This document shows, piece after piece, positions 14,302 to 22,636 of a DNA stretch of 22,704 nt. This stretch comes from DASWVC01 sp036401335 (GTDB lineage: Bacteria > Verrucomicrobiota > Verrucomicrobiia > Chthoniobacterales > JAFAMB01). The stretch is taken from NCBI GenBank assembly GCA_036401335.1, contig DASWVC010000320.1, positions 1 to 22,704 on the forward strand, read 5' to 3'. The notes beneath the pieces were generated by a model, which saw only the letters and a program-made list of their open reading frames with translations, was not told the DNA's origin and searched no databases. Numbering within the stretch: position 1 is the stretch's first letter; every line of letters begins with the position of its first letter. The position numbers and the translations under genes were made by a program.

Positions 14302-14460
14302 CTACCGGGTCACCGAAGGCAGTGCCGGTGCGTGCTGTTCCAGCCGCCACCGTTCGGGGTAGCTGTCCACATTCTTCTTGATCAGGTACCAGACTGCCGT
14401 CGCTACGACCAGAGACATCAGTTTGGCTTGCCAGTTTTCCATGAAGAACCGCTTCAGCAT
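14302..14460 (-). CDS. 52-residue single-helix membrane protein, CdaR/YbbR N-terminus-like
   Basis: This short gene lies between cdaA and glmM. Its ATG at 14460 follows the cdaA stop after one base (TGACATG), and the purine-rich stretch GGTGGAAAGGTG lies just upstream, inside the end of cdaA. The protein reads MLKRFFMENWQAKLMSLVVA, then TAVWYLIKKNV and a polar tail of about 21 residues. The NWxxKLxSLxxAxxxWYLI pattern matches the membrane anchor of YbbR/CdaR proteins. CdaR is the membrane partner that modulates CdaA in Firmicutes, but it normally carries several extracytoplasmic YbbR repeats after the helix. Here these are absent, and only 48 bases separate the stop from glmM, so there is no room for them. 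Function as a CdaA partner is inferred from position and anchor alone. Confidence 0.7.
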   Translation of the reverse strand: MLKRFFMENWQAKLMSLVVATAVWYLIKKNVDSYPERWRLEQHAPALPSVTR

Positions 14461-14461
14461 G

Positions 14462-15286
14462 TCACCTTTCCACCGGGCCCGCTTCTGTCCGCGACAACCC
14501 GGGTGACCCTTCTGTCTTGCCCTGGTCCCCCGGGTGAAGCAATAGCTCAGAGAGCCGTTTCTCAAAGTGTTCCGGCTTGAATCCGCGCTCGATCTTACCC
14601 CGGTGACAGATTGAGATGTGACCCGTTTCCTCCGAAACCACAATGGCTATGGCGTCGGATTCCTCCGAGAGGCCGAGGCCCGCGCGGTGCCGTAACCCAA
14701 AAACCCGGTCGAGGTCTTCCCGCTGGCTTACGGGAAAGATACAGGCCGCCGCCAGAATGCGGTCTTCCCGGATAACCACCCCGCCGTCGTGCAATGGCGT
14801 TTTCGGGAAAAAGATCGTCAGCAAAAGTTCCTGAGAAATTTCGCTGTCGAGGTTCACGCCGCTTTCGGCAAAGCTCCGTATCCCGGTGTCCCGTTCGATG
14901 GCGATTAATGCGCCGGTCTGGCGGTTGGACAGTTCGAAGACCGATTCGATGATAATATCAAGATTTTCCTTTTTCTGGCTCGCGGACGAAAACAGCCGGG
15001 TGCTGCCGAGTTCCGCAAGGGCCCGCCGGAGTTCAGGCTGGAAGATGACGACCAGGGCGATTGCGATGAACGCCGTCAAGCTTCGCAGCAGCCAGCTGAT
15101 CACCGTCAGGTTCAGCAGTTGGGAGACGAGGGTAAGGACGATGAAAACGATCGCCAGTCCGGTCAGTACCTTGGCTCCGCGGGTTCCGCGGAAATAGAGG
15201 TACCCATAGTAAATCGCGATCGCGAGCAACAGGATCTCGAGCCCCGCCGTCCAGTTTTCCCGGAGAAGGTTGGTGATTGAGTCCAT
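14462..15286 (-). CDS. cdaA: Diadenylate cyclase, CdaA type
   Basis: This 274-residue protein makes c-di-AMP from two ATP. Three transmembrane helices (about 15-31, 38-58 and 64-82) precede the DAC domain (about 100-240). The active-site motifs are recognisable but altered: PLHDGGVVI (164-172) has DGG where DGA is usual, and GLRHRAGLGLSE (197-208) has Leu198 where the family normally has Thr. The rest (SDAIAIVVSEETGHISI) is canonical. The C-terminal 25 residues are polar and probably disordered. Its ATG overlaps the folP stop by one base (TGATG), so translation is coupled. Downstream are the 52-residue stub and glmM, the classic cdaA-cdaR-glmM order. c-di-AMP usually controls potassium and osmolyte balance and wall integrity. 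Confidence 0.93.
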   Translation of the reverse strand: MDSITNLLRENWTAGLEILLLAIAIYYGYLYFRGTRGAKVLTGLAIVFIVLTLVSQLLNLTVISWLLRSLTAFIAIALVVIFQPELRRALAELGSTRLFSSASQKKENLDIIIESVFELSNRQTGALIAIERDTGIRSFAESGVNLDSEISQELLLTIFFPKTPLHDGGVVIREDRILAAACIFPVSQREDLDRVFGLRHRAGLGLSEESDAIAIVVSEETGHISICHRGKIERGFKPEHFEKRLSELLLHPGDQGKTEGSPGLSRTEAGPVER

Positions 15287-16131
15287 CAGGGCGCCATGAT
15301 TGCTTCAGTCATGCGTAACGCTTCAAAGTTTAATCTGACGTCATGCACGCGGAAAAGATTAACCCCTTGCTCACGCAAATAACTCGTGAAAGCAACACTA
15401 GGCCAAACCCTTTCCGTCATTGGAAGTGCCGGATTGCCGAGAAGCCGGGCCAGGGTGGACTTTTTGGAAATGCCTGCGACCACCGGGCGGCCCAAGGTGG
15501 TAAGGCGTTTGATCGACCGGAGGAGGGTCAGATTATGCTCCATGGTTTTTCCGAAACCGAAACCGGGATCGACGGCAATGGCTTCCGCACGAATGCCTGC
15601 GTGGACGGCGAAATCGCGCCGTTCGATCAGGAAAGAGGTGACTTCACCCACCACGTCGCCATAGCGGGGCGCCAGCTGCATTGTCTTCGGCAAACCTTGC
15701 ATGTGCATAAGGATCAAGCCGGCCCGGTGCGCCGCGACGACCTCGGCCATCCCGGGATCGAGGCGCAACGCAGAAATGTCGTTGACGATACAGGCGCCGG
15801 CCCGCAGGGCCTGACGGGCCGTTTCGGCTTTGTAGGTATCGACGGAGATCTTCAGGTCGGGGAACTCCCGATGGAGCGTTGCGATGAGCGGAATCACGCG
15901 AGCGAGTTCCTCTGCCAAGTCAACCGGGTCGGAGCCGGGACGTGAAGATTCACCACCCACATCCAGGATTGCCGCCCCCTCTGCGACCAGGGTTCGGCCA
16001 TGGGCGAGGGCAGCCGGAAGGTCAAAGTAACGGCCACCATCCGAAAACGAGTTGGGGGTAACATTCACAATTCCCATCACATGCGCGGACCTGCCAAAAT
16101 TTATAGACACTCCGGGTAGGTCCCAACGCAT
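15286..16131 (-). CDS. folP: Dihydropteroate synthase
   Basis: The protein is 281 residues from the ATG at 16131, matching the usual length of about 280. A TTG at 16212 would add 27 residues that have no counterpart in the family. The enzyme condenses 6-hydroxymethyl-dihydropterin diphosphate with p-aminobenzoate and is the sulfonamide target. Signatures in order are MGIVNVTPNSFSDGG (19-33), DVGGESSRPG (57-66), ISVDTY with D98, VNDIS with N117, DPGFGFGKTMEHN (188-200), GISKKS with K224, and a C-terminal RVHD. It is the first gene of the folP-cdaA-stub-glmM-bioD run and follows a strong terminator, so its promoter should lie between about 16140 and 16230; I could not fix the hexamers. Confidence 0.95.
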   Translation of the reverse strand: MRWDLPGVSINFGRSAHVMGIVNVTPNSFSDGGRYFDLPAALAHGRTLVAEGAAILDVGGESSRPGSDPVDLAEELARVIPLIATLHREFPDLKISVDTYKAETARQALRAGACIVNDISALRLDPGMAEVVAAHRAGLILMHMQGLPKTMQLAPRYGDVVGEVTSFLIERRDFAVHAGIRAEAIAVDPGFGFGKTMEHNLTLLRSIKRLTTLGRPVVAGISKKSTLARLLGNPALPMTERVWPSVAFTSYLREQGVNLFRVHDVRLNFEALRMTEAIMAP

Positions 16132-16230
16132 GAATGACACTCGTAAATTGTAGACGGAGGAAACAAGCAGATCTTCAGCTCGAAGTCCGGAAGAGTGACG
16201 TGGATCGACCAATTGCCGAAGATTAACGAC

Positions 16231-16260
16231 AAAAAAAGCCGGCGTGAGCCGGCTTTTTCT
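16231..16260. terminator. Intrinsic terminator after clpC, bidirectional form
   Basis: AGCCGGC (16237-16243) pairs with GCCGGCT (16248-16254) around a GTGA loop. It is flanked by seven A on the left and a T-run on the right, so the stem can extend by A-T pairs. On the minus strand it reads as a GC stem followed by T7, 25 bases after the clpC stop. It separates the mcsA-mcsB-clpC transcript from folP. Confidence 0.88.
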
Positions 16261-16284
16261 TTAACAACGGTCTGTGCTTTTCGT

Positions 16285-18759
16285 TCAGGAGGCCGTGGCC
16301 GGTTCACCTTCGTCGGGCTGAGCTACCTTAAACGCGAGGTGCTCGCCTTCCGTGTTCACCTCGATCGTGTCACCAACTTTGATGTTGCCCCGAAGCAGCT
16401 CCTCAGCAAACGGGTCTTCCAGGTAACGCTCCACGGCACGTCGCATCGGACGAGCGCCGTACGTGGGATCGTAGCCTTTGTCGATCAGGAACTGAACAGC
16501 CGCAGGTTCCAGGTGGATCCGGATGTCCTTGGCGCGGACGCGTTCCACGACCTTCGCCACTTCCAGATCAACGATCTTGACCAGATCCGTCCGCTCCAGG
16601 GTGTGAAAGACGATGATGTCGTCGAGCCGGTTCAGGAACTCCGGCTTAAACACGCGTTTCGATTCTTCCAGAATCTTGTCGCGCATCTGCTCGTAGTTTT
16701 CCTGGCCCATCTGAGCACCGAACCCCAGCGAGGTCTGACGTTTGATCAATTCCGCGCCGACGTTGGAGGTCATGATGATGATTGTGTTCCGGAAATCAAT
16801 TTTCCGGCCCAGGCTGTCCGTGATCTTGCCCTCTTCAAGAATTTGCAGCAGCAAGTGCATCACGTCAGGATGCGCTTTTTCGATTTCGTCGAAGAGCACC
16901 ACCGAGTACGGACGGCGGCGAACCGCTTCGGAAAGCTGACCGCCTTCTTCATACCCGACGTACCCGGGAGGAGAACCAATCAGCCGTGAGGCCGTGAATT
17001 TCTCCATGTACTCGGACATGTCGATCTGAATGAGGGCTTCCGCATCCCCAAACATGAACTCGGCAAGCGACCTGGCCAGGAACGTCTTGCCAACGCCAGT
17101 CGGCCCGAGGAAAATAAACGACCCAATGGGCCGCCGGGGATCCTTCAGGTCCGCGCGGGACCGCCGCAAAGCTTTGCTGATCGCCACCACCGCTTCGTTC
17201 TGGCCGATGACCTTTTCCTTAAGTTCATCTTCCATCTTAAGCAGTTTTTGGGTCTCCTGCTGCTCCATTCGCTGCAGCGGCACACCGGTCCATTTGGAGA
17301 CAATGTGCATGATGTCGTCCGCCGTCACCAACACCTCGCGTTCTTCCCGTTTTTCGCGCCACTCAGCGAGAATCCGTTCCAGGTGATCTTTGGCCTGCTT
17401 TTCCGAATCCCTTAAAGCCGCCGCTTTTTCAAAATCCTGCGCTTTAATGGCGGCTTCTTTGTCGCCGCGGATGCCGTCGATGTCCTTTTCGATTTCCTTG
17501 ACGTCCGGTGGCCGCGTCATGGCGTTGATCCGGGCCCGCGCCCCCGCTTCGTCCATGACATCGATCGCTTTGTCCGGCAGGAACCGCCCGGTAAGGTAGC
17601 GGTCGGAAAGCTTTACGGAGGCATCCAGGGCTTCATCCGTCAGCTTGGCTTTATGGTGCGCTTCATACTTCGGCCGCAAGCCTTTCAGGATCTGCACGGC
17701 TTCCTCGATCGAAGGCGCTTCCACCTTGACGGTCTGGAACCGACGCTCCAAGGCGGCGTCCTTCTCAATGTATTTGCGGTACTCATTCAGGGTGGTTGCC
17801 CCGACGCATTGCAGCTCACCCCGGCTCAGTGCCGGTTTGATAATGTTTGAAGCGTCCATGGCGCCTTCCGCCGAGCCGGCGCCCACAATGGTATGCAGTT
17901 CGTCGATGAACAATATGACGTTCTTCGAACGCCGGATCTCGTCCATCACTGCTTTAATCCGTTCTTCAAATTGCCCGCGGTACTTGGTCCCCGCCACCAT
18001 CAACGCCAAGTCCAGGGTAATGACCCGCTTGTCGCGCAACAGTTCCGGCACGTTGCCGGCCGCGATCTCTTGCGCCAGCCCTTCCACAATGGCCGTCTTG
18101 CCCACCCCGGCTTCGCCCAGCAGCACCGGATTGTTCTTGGTGCGACGGCACAGGATCTGGATCACCCGCTCGATCTCGTTCTTACGGCCGATCACGGGAT
18201 CCAGATCGCCCTTCTTCGCCAATTCGGTCAAATCACGGCCGAACGCGCGCAAGGCAGGCGTTTTAACATCTTTTTTGTTGCCTTCCTGCGGGGTCTCAGC
18301 CTCGTTTTCAGGCGGCGTAAAGTTGGGATCCAATTCTTTTAATATCTCGTTTCGAGTTCGTTCGATATCAACTTCCAGGCTCTTCAGAACGCGTGCGGCA
18401 ACGCCTTCGCCTTCACGCAGCAATCCCAGCAAGATGTGTTCCGTTCCTACGTAAGAATGGTTTAGAGCCTTGGCCTCTTTGCCTGCAAGCGCGAGAACTT
18501 TCTTGACTCGCGGAGTGTACGGGATGTTGCCCACCATTTTTGTCTCAGGATGGGAGCCGACGTGTTTTTCGACTTCCATGCGGACGGTCTCAAGGTCGAG
18601 GCCCATCTTCTGGAGGACGTTTACGGCAACCCCCTGGCCGAGTTTGATCAGCCCGAGCAAAAGGTGTTCAGTTCCCACATAATTATGGTTAAACCGATCA
18701 GCCTCCTTACGCGCAAGCGCCAATACCTGTTGTGCACGTGGAGTAAAATTGTTCATCAT
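16285..18759 (-). CDS. clpC: ClpC, AAA+ unfoldase of the Clp protease
   Basis: This 824-residue protein unfolds substrates and feeds them to ClpP; no clpP is in the window. It has a double Clp N-domain (1-145), a first AAA+ module with Walker A GEAGVGKT (215-222) and Walker B VILFIDELHT (281-290), a UVR-containing middle domain (about 412-480, FEKAAALRDSEKQAKDHLE), and a second AAA+ module with Walker A GPTGVGKT (552-559). The UVR-type M domain separates ClpC from ClpA and ClpB and is the site of adaptor control. The N-domain is where phosphoarginine-tagged substrates dock in Bacillus. The start ATG overlaps the mcsB stop (ATGATGA); the adjacent ATG three bases on is an equally good start. 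A terminator follows. Confidence 0.96.
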   Translation of the reverse strand: MMNNFTPRAQQVLALARKEADRFNHNYVGTEHLLLGLIKLGQGVAVNVLQKMGLDLETVRMEVEKHVGSHPETKMVGNIPYTPRVKKVLALAGKEAKALNHSYVGTEHILLGLLREGEGVAARVLKSLEVDIERTRNEILKELDPNFTPPENEAETPQEGNKKDVKTPALRAFGRDLTELAKKGDLDPVIGRKNEIERVIQILCRRTKNNPVLLGEAGVGKTAIVEGLAQEIAAGNVPELLRDKRVITLDLALMVAGTKYRGQFEERIKAVMDEIRRSKNVILFIDELHTIVGAGSAEGAMDASNIIKPALSRGELQCVGATTLNEYRKYIEKDAALERRFQTVKVEAPSIEEAVQILKGLRPKYEAHHKAKLTDEALDASVKLSDRYLTGRFLPDKAIDVMDEAGARARINAMTRPPDVKEIEKDIDGIRGDKEAAIKAQDFEKAAALRDSEKQAKDHLERILAEWREKREEREVLVTADDIMHIVSKWTGVPLQRMEQQETQKLLKMEDELKEKVIGQNEAVVAISKALRRSRADLKDPRRPIGSFIFLGPTGVGKTFLARSLAEFMFGDAEALIQIDMSEYMEKFTASRLIGSPPGYVGYEEGGQLSEAVRRRPYSVVLFDEIEKAHPDVMHLLLQILEEGKITDSLGRKIDFRNTIIIMTSNVGAELIKRQTSLGFGAQMGQENYEQMRDKILEESKRVFKPEFLNRLDDIIVFHTLERTDLVKIVDLEVAKVVERVRAKDIRIHLEPAAVQFLIDKGYDPTYGARPMRRAVERYLEDPFAEELLRGNIKVGDTIEVNTEGEHLAFKVAQPDEGEPATAS

Positions 18760-19871
18760 TGCGATTCCGATGCCGGGTCTACCGCCTTTTTGCCCGACCT
18801 TCTATTAGTAGGTGGATTAGGGAAGTTTTTCAACTTCTCACGGACAATGTCCGCTCGCAGGTGGTCCCTTTCCTCCGGGGCGAGCTTCTGTTTCGAAAGG
18901 TGCTGCAGATGGGCAGGTTGTGTATCCATCAGCAGCTGATTGACCAAAACACGGCACCCATCCGGAAAAAATCCTAAATCAATTCCGAGTCGCAAAATAG
19001 AAAGCAGGTTCAATGCCTCCTTTGAAGAGACGGAATAAGCGTGCGTCAAAACTCCGTAAGCCCGCCCGACTTGGTCCATTAACATCGTTTCCTTGGTCTC
19101 CAGAAGGTTTTCCCGGGCCTGGTTCTCGCGCTGGATCAACGTGTCAATCACCTTGTTTAGGCGGTCGATGATCTGTTCCTCCTTTTCCCCCAATGTGGTC
19201 TGGTTGGAGACCTGAAACAAATTGCCCATGGCCTCAGTACCTTCACCGTAAAGGCCTCGCACCGCCAATCCGATCTTGTTGACCGAATTGACCACCTGGT
19301 TGATCTGCTCGCTCAAAACCAGGCCGGGCAGGTGAACCATGGCCGAGGCGCGCATGCCCGTGCCCACGTTCGTCGGGCAAGCCGTCAGGTAACCAAGGTC
19401 AGGATCGAACGCAAAATCCAGGTGCGCCTCCAGTTCCGTGTCCACGCCGTCGATCATCTGGTACGTCTTGGCCAGTTCCAGCCCGCAGGTGATCGCCTGC
19501 ATCCGCAAATGGTCCTCCTCGTTGATCATGATGCTCAACGTCTGGGCCCCATTGATGACGACCCCGCTGCCCATTCCTTTGGCGGCATGTTCACGACTGA
19601 TCAGGTGCCGTTCAACCAGCACCTGTTTCTCGGTCGCAGACAATTCGTTCAACTGTTCCGAAAACACGTTTTGCATTTCTACCAGCGCGTCCACTTCCGG
19701 CTTGATCTCATCCAGGATCCGGATTCGTTCGGATTTCTTGGCCCATCCCGGAAAAGGGACCTTAGCCAGGTTCCGGGCCAAACGGACCCGGCTGCTGATC
19801 ACCACCGGGTGGTGCCCAGCTTCCGGAGACAGCCAATCGCCCGGGGACGCTAAAATGTTCGCAATCTTCAT
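18756..19871 (-). CDS. mcsB: McsB, protein arginine kinase
   Basis: The protein is 371 residues from the ATG at 19871. It phosphorylates arginines on proteins, and in Bacillus the mark sends them to ClpC. It has the phosphagen-kinase catalytic fold: SSRVRLARN (26-34), INEEDHLR with the catalytic acidic residues (116-123), and CPTNVGTGMRAS (165-176). The C-terminal domain carries RDHLRA (about 335-340), which matches the RDxxRA motif of the allosteric phosphoarginine pocket of McsB. An ATG at 19877 would overlap the mcsA stop (ATGA), but the strong GGAGG (19879-19883) is only one base from it and seven bases from the ATG at 19871, so the latter is preferred. The C-terminal 25 residues are polar. 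Confidence 0.95.
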   Translation of the reverse strand: MKIANILASPGDWLSPEAGHHPVVISSRVRLARNLAKVPFPGWAKKSERIRILDEIKPEVDALVEMQNVFSEQLNELSATEKQVLVERHLISREHAAKGMGSGVVINGAQTLSIMINEEDHLRMQAITCGLELAKTYQMIDGVDTELEAHLDFAFDPDLGYLTACPTNVGTGMRASAMVHLPGLVLSEQINQVVNSVNKIGLAVRGLYGEGTEAMGNLFQVSNQTTLGEKEEQIIDRLNKVIDTLIQRENQARENLLETKETMLMDQVGRAYGVLTHAYSVSSKEALNLLSILRLGIDLGFFPDGCRVLVNQLLMDTQPAHLQHLSKQKLAPEERDHLRADIVREKLKNFPNPPTNRRSGKKAVDPASESQ

Positions 19872-19873
19872 CG

Positions 19874-20359
19874 TCATTCCTCCGCTTCCAGTTGCCGGAT
19901 TTCATCCCGGATTGACGCCGCCGATTCATAATCTTCTTTCTGGACCGCCTCTTCCAGATGCTCACGCAGTTCGTGCAACCGATCCGACCGGGCCAGATTC
20001 CGGTAAAGCCGGGCCGGGATTTTACCCGTGTGCCGCGTGCCTTTGTGCATTGCCTTGATCAGGGAGGCTAACCCTTCCGAAAAGGTCTGGTAGCACTCGC
20101 TGCAGCCCAAACGGCCCGTTTTTTTCAGGTCAGCCTGGGTGAAACCGCACACCGGGCATTGCTCCGCCACCGGGGTAGTCTCGACTTGGTGAGACTCACC
20201 AAGCCCCAGGAGGAGGTCGGCCAACGCAAAACCCGTTGGGTCCGACACCCCTTTTTCTTTGGAACATGACTCACAAAGATTAATTTTTTTCATGTTCCCA
20301 TCAACAATCTGCGTGAGATAGACCGTGGCGGGATTCGTCTTGCAAACGTCACACGTCAT
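19874..20359 (-). CDS. mcsA: McsA, zinc-binding activator of McsB
   Basis: This 161-residue protein has four CxxC pairs, C3/C6, C29/C32, C68/C71 and C86/C89, enough for two zinc sites. A C-terminal UVR motif (about 127-160, LREHLEEAVQKEDYESAASIRDEIRQLE) matches the one in the ClpC middle domain. McsA activates the McsB kinase and links it to ClpC. The ATG at 20359 is preceded by GAGGGGAG about ten bases upstream. It is the first gene of the mcsA-mcsB-clpC operon. Firmicutes have the repressor gene ctsR just upstream; here the upstream gene is absent and the 164-base gap shows no CtsR-type heptad repeat I can recognise. Confidence 0.93.
   Translation of the reverse strand: MTCDVCKTNPATVYLTQIVDGNMKKINLCESCSKEKGVSDPTGFALADLLLGLGESHQVETTPVAEQCPVCGFTQADLKKTGRLGCSECYQTFSEGLASLIKAMHKGTRHTGKIPARLYRNLARSDRLHELREHLEEAVQKEDYESAASIRDEIRQLEAEE
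19879..19883 (-). promoter_or_regulatory. Shine-Dalgarno GGAGG that decides the mcsB start
   Basis: The minus strand reads CGGAGGAATGACGATG here. The spacing is one base to the first ATG and seven bases to the second, so the second (19871) should be the main start. The sequence lies inside the last codons of mcsA. Confidence 0.7.
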
Positions 20360-20523
20360 ACCGCTACTCCCCTCAATCGGAAAAAATTTAAGTCAGTTGA
20401 CATTACGACGACCTAAAACCGCAGTAGGCCATCCGGTCGGACAGCCAGTAACCAGAACGGACCCAGCAGTGGGCGCGCAGCGTTCTGCGTAAAGCCAATG
20501 CCGGAAAATCCGTGTGGTCACTC

Positions 20524-21398
20524 TCATTCATAGATCGGGGTGCCGGTTGAGCGTGTCAAATCGCGGAATTGCGCGATCAACCGCAAAGTTATCGGTCCGG
20601 GGTGTCCGTTGCCGATGGGTCGCCGGTCGAGTTCCACCGCCGGGATGATCTCTGCCGCGGTGCCGGTGAGGAAACATTCGTCGGCAGTGTAAAGGTCGTA
20701 GGTGGTCAGGTCACGCTCCACCATGGGGACGCCGATCTGTTCTGCCAGTTCAAACGCCACCCCGCGGGTCACCCCGTTCAAGAGCCCGGCATGAAGCGGT
20801 GGCGTGTAGATCCGGCCCCGTTTGACGGCAAAGATGTTGTCGCCCGTGCATTCGGCCACGTACCCTTGCTCATTCAGCATCACGCCTTCGGCTGCACCGG
20901 CGTGCTGGGCCTCGATTTTAGCCAGCACGTTATTCAGGTAATTTAAGCTTTTAACGCGAGGGTTGAGCGCCGCCGGGGCGATCCGGCGGGTTGAGCAGGT
21001 GACCATGGTCAACCCTTTCTCGTAGAGGTCAGCCGGGTAGAGGGCGATCGAGGCGGCGATGATGATGACGCTGGCGCGCCGGCAGCTTTCCGGGCTCAAG
21101 CCCAGCGAGCCGACCCCGCGCGTCACCATCAGGCGGATGTAACCATCCCGCAGGTCGTTCTGCCGGATGGTTTCGAGCGCAGCGCCAATCATTTCACCTG
21201 AGGAAATGGGAATCTGCAACGCCAGCGCGTGCGCCGAGTCGTACAGGCGATCGATGTGTTCATCCAGCCGGAACACCCGGCCGGCGTAAAACCGGATGCC
21301 TTCAAAAACGCCGTCCCCGTACAGCAGGCCATGGTCAAAGACGGAAATTTTGGCTTCCGCCTGATCGTAGAAGTCTCCGTCGATGTAGATTTTTGCGT

Positions 21399-21402
<4 letters not shown>
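20524..21402 (-). CDS. ilvE: Branched-chain amino acid aminotransferase (class IV PLP enzyme)
   Basis: This 292-residue protein transfers amino groups to and from leucine, isoleucine and valine. The fold-type IV signatures are all present: FDHGLLYGDGVFEGIR (22-37), R90 in the YIRLMVTRG segment, the PLP lysine K151 in RVKSLNYLNN, the VAECTGDNIF segment with E184 (182-191), and LLNGVTRG (207-214). The length and EGIR motif favour the short IlvE group over D-amino acid transaminase or aminodeoxychorismate lyase, though these relatives are close and substrate assignment is not certain. Its ATG overlaps the stop of the ABC ATPase gene (ATGA), which suggests translational coupling. No terminator with a T-run is seen in the 164 bases before mcsA. 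Confidence 0.88.
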
Positions 21403-22104
<702 letters not shown>

Positions 22105-22115
<11 letters not shown>

Positions 22116-22563
22116 GTTCGGTCTGCCTCACTGCTTCAAACAACACGATCGCCACGGCCGTAGCCAGATTTAAGCTCCGCGCTTCCGGCCGTAAAGGGAT
22201 GCAACAGGCCTGCTCCGCACGGTTTCGGAGCAGGCTTTCGGGCAATCCTCGGGTTTCGCGCCCGAAAACGAGGTAGTCGCCGGGCTGGTAAGAAACCGAC
22301 CAGTACCGCGCCCGTGCTTTCGTGGTGAAGAACCAGGTCCGGGCCGTTGCGCTGGTTTTCTCAAGGAATTCGTCGAGTGAGGCCCAGTACCGAACCTGAA
22401 CGTGTGCCCAGTAATCAAGGCCGGCTCGCCGGAGGGCACGGTCGTCAGTGGAAAAGCCAAGGGGCTTAACCAAATGTAACACACTCCCGGTGGCCAGACA
22501 AAGCCGGCCCACGTTCCCGGTGTTCGGCGGGATCTCGGGTTCCACCAAAACGACGTTGAACAT
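22105..22563 (-). CDS. trmL: TrmL, tRNA (cytidine/uridine-34 2'-O)-methyltransferase
   Basis: The protein is 152 residues from the ATG at 22563 and is a SPOUT-family methyltransferase with the characteristic trefoil-knot motifs: VEPEIPPNTGNVGRLC (7-22), LVFGRETRGLP (98-108) and SLNLATAVAIVLFE (130-143). TrmL methylates the wobble nucleotide of certain leucine tRNAs using S-adenosylmethionine. A TTG at 22572 would add three residues but lies inside the T-run of a terminator, so it is rejected. There is no Shine-Dalgarno sequence: the 15 bases upstream are nearly all T on this strand. It leads a trmL-ABC ATPase-ilvE run with overlapping ends. Confidence 0.92.
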
Positions 22564-22570
22564 AAAAAAC

Positions 22571-22603
22571 AAAAAAAGCGCCTCAAAGATCGAGGCGCTT
22601 TTT
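22571..22603. terminator. Intrinsic terminator abutting the trmL start, bidirectional form
   Basis: GCGCCTC (22578-22584) pairs with GAGGCGC (22592-22598) around a seven-base loop. Seven A stand on the left and five T on the right. On the minus strand it ends the gene at the right edge, 34 bases after its TAG. The T-run continues as TTTTTTTGTTTTTT directly into the trmL ATG. Confidence 0.88.
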
Positions 22604-22636
22604 CCGTCGGGAGGGAATCTCGTTGCCGGTTTTCCT

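Noticed and set aside
14302..14643. A longer, 113-codon version of the stub gene
   Set aside because: The extra 61 codons lie inside cdaA in another frame and are Arg-rich. The ATG at 14460, one base after the cdaA stop, gives a clean membrane anchor.
17645..18454. A 269-codon plus-strand open frame
   Set aside because: It is antisense to the first AAA+ module of clpC and is Ser/Arg-rich without any domain pattern.
20360..20523. A promoter or CtsR operator before mcsA
   Set aside because: TTGACA occurs only on the wrong strand (near 20397), and no tandem heptad typical of CtsR sites is visible. I could not define a convincing minus-strand promoter.
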